In this document: one piece after another, positions 1 through 5,298 of the stretch | Layout of the letters: every line of letters starts with the position of its first letter | Position numbering within the stretch: the stretch's first letter is position 1 | DNA from: an uncultured Eubacteriales bacterium | GTDB lineage: Bacteria > Bacillota_A > Clostridia > Christensenellales > Aristaeellaceae | Reading direction: 5' to 3' | DNA: 5,448 bases | Assembly (NCBI GenBank): GCA_902795555.1 | Contig: CADBLV010000012.1 | Location: 1-5,448, forward strand | Translations under genes and position numbers: made by a program | Notes under the pieces: generated by a model | Database searches by the model: none | What the model was told of the DNA's origin: nothing | Seen by the model: only the letters and a program-made list of their open reading frames with translations

Positions 1-81
1 CTTCCGATAAGCCGCTTTGATCTCATCTTCCGTCGCGGAGGATGATACCCCGAGAACCGCAAAAGGGTCACTGTTGAGCAT
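1..81 (-). CDS. J-domain (DnaJ-like) protein, N-terminal fragment, cut by the window edge
   Basis: The 27 codons in the window translate to a start of MLNSDPFAVLGV followed by SSSATEDEIKAAYRK. This is the first half of a classic J domain: helix I with the 'D-P/Y-F-x-V-L-G-V' opening, then helix II with 'A-x-x-x-E-I-K-x-A-Y-R-K'. The HPD tripeptide that stimulates the Hsp70 ATPase should follow directly but lies outside the window, so activity cannot be confirmed. The start is well supported by AAAGGAGG six bases upstream (88-95). The gene overlaps the end of the DUF5685 gene by 14 bases in another frame, which suggests translational coupling and one shared transcript. Downstream of a DnaK-like gene, the natural inference is that it is the cochaperone partner of that Hsp70. 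Whether it is a full DnaJ (with Gly/Phe and zinc-finger parts) or a short J protein cannot be told. Confidence 0.9.
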   Translation of the reverse strand, partial: MLNSDPFAVLGVSSSATEDEIKAAYRK

Positions 82-934
82 CCTGATCCTCCTTTCCGGC
101 CTGCGCCTTCTTCGTACGCTTTTTTTCCATCTGGTGATATCGCTGCCATACGCCGCCGTAGATGATGTTCCGCAGCAGGTTCAAATCCGTTTCCAGCGGA
201 AGAATCTCAAAACGCTCGGCCGCTTCGGCGATCAATAATTCCAGGGTCTGATGAACGAATTCGTGATCATCCGTTCTGTCGTAAAAGGCATTCAGGGGAT
301 TAAATCTGCGCTTCTTCCGGTCGGCCTCGAGATCGTCGACGGCATCCATCCAGTAAACAAACCGGCCCAGGCTTTCTCCCACGCCATAGAGCGTGGAAGC
401 CCAGAGATCCTTCGGATAGGGGACAAACACGGCCCCCAGCATCCGTCCGCTCAGATTACAGAGCGTATCGGGATCGGGATCCGCGGTTTTTTCCAGACGC
501 CAGATTTCTTCCAGCGCGGATCGAACCGCCCCCGACTGCTCCGGAAAGAGCGCCTTAACCTTTTCGAAAGAGGGCCGCAGCTTCTTTTCCATGATCCGGC
601 CGCTGCTCCCGCCTTCGTCCATCACCTGATCCACTGCCTTATAGTAGGAAAGAAGCAGGTTCATATCCGCGGCGTAGTCAATCAGGCGGGATTGCTCATA
701 GGGATGCGCCTTCAGGGGATGCACGCCGCAACGGGCAGGGCACAGTTTGCTCTCCGGCTCATACAGAGAATGCAGAAGCAGGGCCAGAAAAGTCATGTCA
801 TTGCTCAGGGTCAGCCTTGCCGCCTGCCCGTATCGATCCAGCAGGCTGTGGCATACTCCGCAGTACAACGCCCGATATCTGTTTTTTTCCGCCTCGCTTA
901 AACCGCTGAGCACCGGCGAAATATATCCGAACAT
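68..934 (-). CDS. DUF5685 family protein, function unknown
   Basis: This is a 288-residue protein. I recognise the family from the opening MFGYISPV, the YCGVC motif (Cys25, Cys28), an LTLSNDMTFLALLL segment (41-54), a second cysteine pair followed by HPL (Cys65, Cys69, 71-74), YAADMNLLLSYYKAVD (87-102) and a DAVDDLEADRKKRRFNPL block (197-214). No signal peptide or clear membrane helix is seen, so it is probably cytoplasmic. The four N-terminal cysteines could bind a metal (inference). The two aspartate clusters, D102-xxx-D106 and D197-xx-DD-xxx-D205, resemble the paired Asp motifs of squalene/phytoene synthases. The C-terminal tail (269-288) is highly charged. The start has GGAGGG six bases upstream (941-946); an ATG four bases earlier (938-936) is out of frame. 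The gene lies 53 bases after the Hsp70 gene with no terminator seen between, and overlaps the J-protein gene by 14 bases. No biochemical function is known to me. Confidence 0.87.
   Translation of the reverse strand: MFGYISPVLSGLSEAEKNRYRALYCGVCHSLLDRYGQAARLTLSNDMTFLALLLHSLYEPESKLCPARCGVHPLKAHPYEQSRLIDYAADMNLLLSYYKAVDQVMDEGGSSGRIMEKKLRPSFEKVKALFPEQSGAVRSALEEIWRLEKTADPDPDTLCNLSGRMLGAVFVPYPKDLWASTLYGVGESLGRFVYWMDAVDDLEADRKKRRFNPLNAFYDRTDDHEFVHQTLELLIAEAAERFEILPLETDLNLLRNIIYGGVWQRYHQMEKKRTKKAQAGKEDQDAQQ
88..95 (-). promoter_or_regulatory. Strong ribosome binding site for the J-domain gene, inside the DUF5685 gene
   Basis: The minus strand reads AAAGGAGG with a 6-base gap to the ATG at 81-79. It lies within the last codons of the DUF5685 gene, so the J-protein is translated from the same message before the upstream gene has ended. 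This fixes the J-protein start. Confidence 0.85.
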
Positions 935-987
935 TCATTTCCCTCCGGATTTAAAACCGTCCAAAAAATCATGGCTTCCGGCGCGAT

Positions 988-2589
988 TTATACATCATAG
1001 GAACCATCCTCATTCTGACCGTCCCGGGAGGCGTCGCGTTCCTTTCCGCGGCGGGCCTGGGCCCTGTCGGCTTCTTCCTGCTTCCGCTTCCGTTCCGCGT
1101 CCTCCGCGGCATATTGCTCCGCGTCCCGGATGGCCCGGTCAATATCCGCCCGGCTCATGTTCCCGCTGCCGGAAATGGTGATATCCTGAGAATGATTTGT
1201 TCCCAGGTCTTTGGCCGTTACGTGCACAATCCCGTTCGTATCGATGGTGAAGGTGACCTCGATCTGCGGAACACCCCTCAGCGCCCGGCGAATGCCGTTC
1301 AGGCGGAATTTCCCCAGGGATTTGTTCGCGGAGGCGATTTCCCTCTCTCCCTGCAGGACATTGATCTCCACACTGGTCTGGAAATTGGCCGCCGTCGTAA
1401 ACACCTGGGAATGCTGGCAGGGAAGGGGCGTGTTTCGATCAATGATGCGCGCAAACACATCTCCGAGCGTTTCAATGCCCAGAGAAAGCGGCGTTACGTC
1501 AATCAGCACCAGACTGTTGATTGTCCCGGTCAGCACGCCTCCCTGCAGACAGGCGCCCATGGCTACGCATTCATCCGGATTGATATCCCGGCTGGGTTCC
1601 TTTCCGGTCAGCCGTCTCACGGCATCCTGAACCGCGGGAATCCGGGTGGATCCGCCGACAAGCAGCACCCGATCCAGCGCGGACGCCGTAATCCCCGCAT
1701 CGGCCATGGCCTGCTGTACCGGGCCTTTCGTTTCTTCCACCAGGTGAGCCGTCAACTCGTTAAACCGGGCTCTGGTGAGCGTACATTCCAGATGCTTCGG
1801 TCCGCCGGCGTCCTGATAGAGGAAGGGGAGATTGATGACGGTTTCCATCGCGGAGGACAGCTCAATTTTGGCTTTTTCCGCCGCTTCCGCCAGTCGCTGC
1901 ATGGCCATGGGATCTTTGGAAAGATCTTTCTGATGGGTTTTGCGGAACTGATCCAGCAGATATCCGACGATGCACTGGTCGAAATCATCGCCGCCCAGGT
2001 GATTGTTTCCGGCCGTGGCCAGCACTTCAATCGTGTCTCTGTCGATATCCAGAATGCTTACGTCAAAGGTGCCGCCGCCCAGATCGTAAACCATGATCTT
2101 TTTCGGATCGCCTTTATTGAATCCGTAAGCCAGGGCGGCGGAGGTGGGCTCGTTGATAATACGCATCACGTTCAGCCCCGCGATGAGCCCCGCGTCTTTG
2201 GTCGCCTGCCGCTGGGCATCGGAAAAATAGGCGGGAACCGTGATCACCGCGTCGGTCACCGATTCTCCGATATAGCTTTCCGCGTCGCTTTTCAGCTTGG
2301 CCAGGATCATGGCGGAGATTTCCTGAGGCGTGTACGCTTTGCCGTCTACCGTGAATTTTTTATTTGTGCCCATATCCCGTTTCACGGAGGAGAACGTCCT
2401 GGCAGAATTGGTCACCGCCTGACGCTTGGCGGCCGAGCCGACCAGACGCTCCCCGCTTTTCGTGAAGGCGACCACAGAAGGCGTCGTCCGTCCGCCTTCC
2501 GCGTTGGGGATGATGACAGCTCTGCCGTTTTCCATGAAGGAAACACAGGAATTGGTCGTTCCCAGATCGATTCCGATCAGCTTTGACAT
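988..2589 (-). CDS. dnaK: DnaK-like Hsp70 chaperone with a truncated lid (probable DnaK paralogue)
   Basis: This 533-residue cytoplasmic Hsp70 would use ATP-driven cycles to bind and release exposed hydrophobic peptide segments. The nucleotide-binding domain (about 1-358) is intact: phosphate-1 loop GIDLGTTNS (6-14), Lys70, [12 protein letters not shown] (145-156), phosphate-2 YDLGGGTFD (168-176), [11 protein letters not shown] (194-204) and adenosine motif [10 protein letters not shown] (309-318). The interdomain linker is LVLID (360-364), close to canonical VLLLD. The beta substrate-binding domain (about 365-475) is present with [37 protein letters not shown] and [13 protein letters not shown]. 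After helix A and the start of helix B the protein goes straight into a charged tail ending EDGSYDV, so most of the helical lid is missing. Bacillus DnaK is about 610 residues. The start has AAAGGAGGG (2599-2607) upstream. The gene heads a unit with the DUF5685 and J-protein genes; the absence of grpE, hrcA and CIRCE argues for an accessory paralogue, though that is inference. Confidence 0.93.
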   Translation of the reverse strand: MSKLIGIDLGTTNSCVSFMENGRAVIIPNAEGGRTTPSVVAFTKSGERLVGSAAKRQAVTNSARTFSSVKRDMGTNKKFTVDGKAYTPQEISAMILAKLKSDAESYIGESVTDAVITVPAYFSDAQRQATKDAGLIAGLNVMRIINEPTSAALAYGFNKGDPKKIMVYDLGGGTFDVSILDIDRDTIEVLATAGNNHLGGDDFDQCIVGYLLDQFRKTHQKDLSKDPMAMQRLAEAAEKAKIELSSAMETVINLPFLYQDAGGPKHLECTLTRARFNELTAHLVEETKGPVQQAMADAGITASALDRVLLVGGSTRIPAVQDAVRRLTGKEPSRDINPDECVAMGACLQGGVLTGTINSLVLIDVTPLSLGIETLGDVFARIIDRNTPLPCQHSQVFTTAANFQTSVEINVLQGEREIASANKSLGKFRLNGIRRALRGVPQIEVTFTIDTNGIVHVTAKDLGTNHSQDITISGSGNMSRADIDRAIRDAEQYAAEDAERKRKQEEADRAQARRGKERDASRDGQNEDGSYDV

Positions 2590-2598
2590 GGACGGAAT

Positions 2599-2607
2599 CC
2601 CTCCTTT
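2599..2607 (-). promoter_or_regulatory. Ribosome binding site of the dnaK-like gene
   Basis: The minus strand reads AAAGGAGGG, an almost complete anti-16S match. Its GGAGG core (2604-2600) sits 10 bases before the ATG at 2589-2587. It supports that start, which also begins the standard Hsp70 opening [14 protein letters not shown]. Its first two bases overlap the last unit of a tandem 9-base repeat. Confidence 0.85.
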
Positions 2608-2632
2608 GCGTTTGCCGCGTTCGTTGCGTTCG
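2606..2632 (-). repeat. Three tandem 9-base near-repeats in the dnaK leader
   Basis: On the minus strand the units read CGAACGCAA (2632-2624), CGAACGCGG (2623-2615) and CAAACGCAA (2614-2606), directly adjacent. Units 1 and 2 differ at two positions, and units 1 and 3 at one. The first unit also lies in a perfect palindrome, GTTGCG-AA-CGCAAC (2636-2623). The array is inside the predicted 5' untranslated region and runs into the ribosome binding site. It could be a regulatory-protein or RNA-structure element, or simple slippage; the sequence alone does not decide. Confidence 0.55.
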
Positions 2633-2657
2633 CAACTGTTCTGATCATAACGATCCC

Positions 2658-2686
2658 ATTTTACCGTCTTTCGACGGTTTTGTGAA
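2658..2686 (-). promoter_or_regulatory. Predicted sigma-A promoter of the dnaK-like / DUF5685 / J-protein unit
   Basis: The minus strand reads TTCACA (-35, 2686-2681), a 17-base spacer, then TAAAAT (-10, 2663-2658). Each box matches its consensus at five of six positions and the spacer length is ideal. Transcription would start near 2651, giving a leader of about 60 bases before ATG 2589. A second TTTCAC lies one helical turn upstream of the one containing the -35 box (2698-2693 and 2687-2682). No CIRCE (TTAGCACTC-N9-GAGTGCTAA) or CtsR-type heptad repeat is visible, so ordinary HrcA or CtsR heat-shock control is not supported. Confidence 0.7.
2663..2678. promoter_or_regulatory. Inverted repeat within the promoter spacer, candidate operator
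   Basis: ACCGTC-TTTC-GACGGT is a perfect 6+6 inverted repeat with a 4-base centre. It fills most of the spacer between the -35 and -10 boxes and overlaps the first base of the -10. A dyad in this place is where a repressor or a spacer-distorting activator would bind. On the plus strand it is followed by TTTTG, which makes a weak terminator-like hairpin possible, but no plus-strand transcript is expected to enter from the left. The operator role is inference from position only. Confidence 0.45.
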
Positions 2687-2724
2687 AGGAAAGTGAAAAT
2701 TCAGATCAGGCCCGGGAAATCCGA

Positions 2725-2753
2725 TTGCCATTTTTCGCTCGAGGTGATAAGAT
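2725..2753 (+). promoter_or_regulatory. Predicted sigma-A promoter of the M18 aminopeptidase gene
   Basis: The plus strand reads TTGCCA (-35, 2725-2730), a 17-base spacer, then TAAGAT (-10, 2748-2753); each box matches consensus at five of six positions. Transcription would start near 2760, so the leader is only about 17 bases and begins almost at the ribosome binding site. The two divergent promoters have their -35 boxes 38 bases apart, close enough for a protein bound between them to affect both. Confidence 0.7.
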
Positions 2754-2760
2754 ACCCTGG

Positions 2761-2766
2761 AAGGAG
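2761..2766 (+). promoter_or_regulatory. Ribosome binding site of the M18 aminopeptidase gene
   Basis: AAGGAG lies 10 bases before ATG 2777. An in-frame GTG at 2768 is only one base away and is too close to be used. The site supports ATG 2777 as the start. Confidence 0.75.
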
Positions 2767-2776
2767 CGTGATCACG

Positions 2777-4159
2777 ATGGAAAGACCCAACGCATGGAAA
2801 TCTTATACCCCCAAAGACCTGGAAGAAGTGAATCAAATCTCAGCAGCCTATCGATCTTTTATCGACAACGGAAAAACCGAACGGGAATGTGTCGCACAAT
2901 CGATTGCGATGCTTGAAAAAGCCGGATATTATTCCCTGGATCGGGCAATTCGGGAAAACAGAAAGCCGGTATCGGGAGACAGGATCTATGTCAATATCAT
3001 GAATAAAGCGGTTCTTGCCTTCCACCTTGGGCAAAAGCCCCTTGAAGCGGGAATGAACATTGTGGGCGCCCATATTGATTCCCCGCGGCTGGATCTGAAG
3101 CAAAATCCCTTCTATGAGGACAGTGATCTGCTTCTGGCGGATACCCATTATTACGGCGGCGTCAAGAAATATCAATGGGTGGCCCGGGAACTGGCGCTTC
3201 ACGGCGTCGTGGTGAAGAAGGACGGCGAAGTGATCAGACTGGCTATCGGTGAGCAGGCAGATGATCCGGTGGTGGGCGTCAGCGACCTGCTGATTCACCT
3301 TTCCCAGAAACAGATGGAAAAGAAGCTGTCCGAGGCCATCGAAGGCGAAAAACTGGATTTGATTCTTGCCGGACAACCGTTGAATGGGGAAGAAAAGGAG
3401 CCGGTCAGGGCGAATCTTCTGAAAATCCTGAAGGATCAGTATGGCATTGAGGAGGAGGACATGATCTCCGCGGAGATCGAAGTGGTTCCCGCCGGAAAAG
3501 CGCGGGATTTCGGCCTGGACCGCAGCATGATCATGGGCTATGGCCATGATGACCGGGTTTGCGCCTTCGCGGAGCTGGAAGCCCTGCTGTCGCTGAAGGA
3601 GATTCCGGAAAAAACCTGCTGCGGCATGCTGGTGGACAAGGAAGAAATCGGCAGCGTCGGCGCGACCGGTATGCGTGCGAACTATCTGGAAAACGCTGTG
3701 GCCGAGCTGCTTGCCCTTCAGGGGGAATACAGTGAATTGAAAGTCCGTCGGGCGCTGAAAAACAGCAGCATGCTCTCCTGCGATGTCAGCGCGGGTTTCG
3801 ATCCGCTCTATGCCGACGCGTTCGAAAAAAAGAACGCCGCTTTCCTGGGGCGGGGCGTCTGCTTTAACAAGTTTACCGGTTCCCGCGGGAAGAGCGGATC
3901 CAATGATGCCAACGCGGAATTCATGGCCCGCCTCCGGAAAATCATGGACGAAGCGAAGGTTTCCTGGCAGACAGCAGAGCTGGGACGCGTGGATCTGGGC
4001 GGCGGCGGCACGATTACCTATAGCTGCGCGCTCTATGGCATGGAGGTCATTGACAGCGGTGTCGCGGTGCTGAACATGCACGCCCCCATGGAAATCATCT
4101 CCAAAGCGGATCTGTATGAAGCGGTCAAGGCATACCGGACTTTTATGAAAAACGCCTGA
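2777..4159 (+). CDS. apeA: M18 family metallo-aminopeptidase (aspartyl aminopeptidase type)
   Basis: This 460-residue protein matches the M18 family (PF02127). These are cytoplasmic dizinc enzymes that remove N-terminal residues, often acidic ones, from peptides and form large tetrahedral dodecamers in characterised members. Visible active-site elements are GAHIDSPRLDLK (97-108, His99 and Asp101), YEDSDLLLADTHYYGG (113-128), GYGHDDRVCAF (254-264, with the expected metal-bridging aspartate), DKEEIGS (287-293, Glu289 and Glu290 as the catalytic/metal pair), CDVSAGFDP (335-343, Asp336) and MHAPMEI (434-440, His435). The variable segment between (about 150-250) fits the inserted oligomerisation domain. 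The length is normal for the longer bacterial 'aminopeptidase 1' type, hence the tentative symbol. The frame is open upstream to GTG 2693, but that lies before the promoter, so ATG 2777 is preferred. It is transcribed alone, divergent from the dnaK-like unit and convergent with mutY. Substrate preference cannot be read from the sequence. Confidence 0.93.
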   Translation: MERPNAWKSYTPKDLEEVNQISAAYRSFIDNGKTERECVAQSIAMLEKAGYYSLDRAIRENRKPVSGDRIYVNIMNKAVLAFHLGQKPLEAGMNIVGAHIDSPRLDLKQNPFYEDSDLLLADTHYYGGVKKYQWVARELALHGVVVKKDGEVIRLAIGEQADDPVVGVSDLLIHLSQKQMEKKLSEAIEGEKLDLILAGQPLNGEEKEPVRANLLKILKDQYGIEEEDMISAEIEVVPAGKARDFGLDRSMIMGYGHDDRVCAFAELEALLSLKEIPEKTCCGMLVDKEEIGSVGATGMRANYLENAVAELLALQGEYSELKVRRALKNSSMLSCDVSAGFDPLYADAFEKKNAAFLGRGVCFNKFTGSRGKSGSNDANAEFMARLRKIMDEAKVSWQTAELGRVDLGGGGTITYSCALYGMEVIDSGVAVLNMHAPMEIISKADLYEAVKAYRTFMKNA

Positions 4160-4176
4160 CAGATTCCCGTTGATCT

Positions 4177-4204
4177 AAAAAAACCTTGCTTCTTTCAGCA
4201 GGTT
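4177..4204 (-). terminator. Predicted intrinsic terminator for mutY
   Basis: The minus strand reads AACCTGC (4204-4198), an 8-base loop, GCAAGGTT (4189-4182) and then a run of T that continues the helix end (4183-4177 is seven A on the plus strand). The stem is seven base pairs with one bulged base, so it is modest, but the T run is good. It lies about 35 bases past the mutY stop and short of the aminopeptidase stop. Confidence 0.6.
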
Positions 4205-4224
4205 CCGATTCGCAAACTGTGACA

Positions 4225-4265
4225 GAGAGGGCGCCGTGTTTACAGCGGCGCCTTCTCCTTTCTTT
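4225..4265 (+). terminator. Predicted intrinsic terminator for the M18 aminopeptidase, overlapping the mutY 3' end
   Basis: The plus strand has a 12-pair stem, GAGAGGGCGCCG (4225-4236) with CGGCGCCTTCTC (4246-4257), including one G-T pair and a 9-base loop. It is followed by CTTTCTTT. It begins 66 bases past the aminopeptidase stop. The mutY stop codon (4242-4240) lies in the loop, and one arm plus the T-rich tract are the final mutY codons. Confidence 0.7.
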
Positions 4266-5298
4266 CGAGACAGTCCAGGGCAGGATCCATGGCAACGGGC
4301 CAGGGAAGGCTTCGCAGCTTTCGGTCTGTCAGCAGGACATATCCTTCCGGAGGGGCTGATACAGGCTGAACCTCACAGGTCCAGATTTCCATCTCCCAGA
4401 CCCGGTGCGTAAACACATGACGGGCTGCCTTCTCATAGCGAACAGACACAGGCGTCAGGCCAAGCCCGCGCGTTATTTCACTCCGCAGCTGTTCTCCGGT
4501 GAAATGCCCGTCCAGCATGGGAAAGCACCACAGGCCATGCAGCATCTTTTCCGTTCTTTGCCGGGCCAGGATCCGATCTCCCACATGAATCAGCAGCACC
4601 GTGCAGGGGACGATTTTCGGCTTTTTCGCTTTTGGAAGGCACGGAAGCACGGAAGCGTCTCCGGCTTTACAGGCGTCGCAAAACCCGGAAAGGGGACATC
4701 GGCGACAATCCGGCGTTCCGGGAACGCAGATCACAGCGCCCAGATCCATCATGGCCTGATTATGATCTCCGGGCCGATCCGCGGGCACAAGGCTTTCCGC
4801 CATGGTTTCGATCTGACGGCGAACAGTCGTGTTGCTGATTTCCTCCCGGATGCCAAACAGACGCGAAACTACCCGAATGACGTTTCCGTCGATTGCCGCA
4901 ACCGGTTGGTTCCACGCGATGGAGGCAATCGCTCCGGCGGTATAGGGCCCAATCCCTGTGATTTTCCGAAGCGCTTCCGGTCTTTGAGGAATATCGCTTC
5001 CATAATTCCTGACAATCTGCCTGGCACCGGACAACAGATTCCTGGCCCGGGAATAATAACCCAGACCCTGCCACATTTTCATGACATCCTCATCCCGGGC
5101 GCTTGCCAGGGAGGCGAGGGTCGGAAAACGACGCAGAAAACGTTCATAATACGGAATGACTGTTTCAACCCGGGTTTGCTGCAGCATGATCTCGCTGACC
5201 CATATGCAGTAAGGATCACGCGTGTTACGCCAGGGAAGCACGCGGGCATTGCGGTCGTACCAGGCCAGCAGGGCCTCTGTTATTTCTGAGGTTTTCAT
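4240..5298 (-). CDS. mutY: Adenine DNA glycosylase MutY (A/G-specific)
   Basis: This 352-residue protein removes adenine mispaired with 8-oxoguanine (or guanine), the key step of the 'GO' base-excision repair pathway. The HhH-GPD domain has the catalytic Glu36 in SEIMLQQT (35-42), GLGYYSRARNL (78-88), the helix-hairpin-helix ITGIGPYTAGAI (113-124) and the catalytic Asp137 in AIDGNVIRV (135-143). The iron-sulphur loop is C191-x6-C198-x2-C201-x5-C207, the exact MutY/Nth 4Fe-4S spacing. The C-terminal NUDIX-like domain that reads 8-oxoG runs from about 228 to 345, with LARQRTEKMLHGLWCFP (244-260) and the FTH motif (296-298, equivalent to the FSH loop). Length and order are typical, so it should be active. 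The start is ATG 5298, one base overlapping the stop of the preceding short frame (TAATG), with GGAGAAG eight bases upstream (5313-5307), so translation is probably coupled. Confidence 0.96.
   Translation of the reverse strand: MKTSEITEALLAWYDRNARVLPWRNTRDPYCIWVSEIMLQQTRVETVIPYYERFLRRFPTLASLASARDEDVMKMWQGLGYYSRARNLLSGARQIVRNYGSDIPQRPEALRKITGIGPYTAGAIASIAWNQPVAAIDGNVIRVVSRLFGIREEISNTTVRRQIETMAESLVPADRPGDHNQAMMDLGAVICVPGTPDCRRCPLSGFCDACKAGDASVLPCLPKAKKPKIVPCTVLLIHVGDRILARQRTEKMLHGLWCFPMLDGHFTGEQLRSEITRGLGLTPVSVRYEKAARHVFTHRVWEMEIWTCEVQPVSAPPEGYVLLTDRKLRSLPWPVAMDPALDCLERKEKAPL

Noticed and set aside
191..202. Asn in place of Thr before HLGGDDFD in the Hsp70 (residue numbers of the protein), as possible loss of the autophosphorylation threonine
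   Set aside because: From what I know of Gram-positive DnaK proteins (for example Bacillus GDNRLGGDDFD), Asn is usual at this position, so it is not an oddity.
251..901. 216-codon open frame on the plus strand opposite the DUF5685 gene
   Set aside because: The minus-strand frame has family motifs, a good ribosome site and operon context; this one has none.
935..987. Possible terminator or internal promoter between the Hsp70 and DUF5685 genes (a run of T on the minus strand)
   Set aside because: No stable stem precedes the T run and no paired -35/-10 boxes with usable spacing are visible, so read-through from the upstream promoter is the simpler reading.
1114..2586. 490-codon open frame on the plus strand opposite the dnaK-like gene
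   Set aside because: It mirrors an unmistakable Hsp70. The translation is rich in Arg, Gly and His with no family resemblance. Long antisense frames are expected when the real gene is moderately GC-rich and highly codon-biased.
2643..2655. GATC-N5-GATC spacing near the predicted dnaK transcription start
   Set aside because: GATC is its own reverse complement, so two copies always look like an inverted repeat. Two nearby 4-base sites are not enough evidence for an operator.
2590..2776. CIRCE element or CtsR heptad expected for heat-shock control
   Set aside because: I looked through the divergent region for TTAGCACTC/GAGTGCTAA and for GGTCAAA-type repeats and found neither.
2840..4081. 413-codon open frame on the minus strand opposite the M18 aminopeptidase
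   Set aside because: It lies entirely within a gene with all M18 active-site motifs, shows no recognisable domain, and has no promoter or ribosome site of note.
4405..5289. 294-codon open frame on the plus strand opposite mutY
   Set aside because: It is antisense to a complete MutY with all catalytic and iron-sulphur residues, and the translation has no recognisable features.
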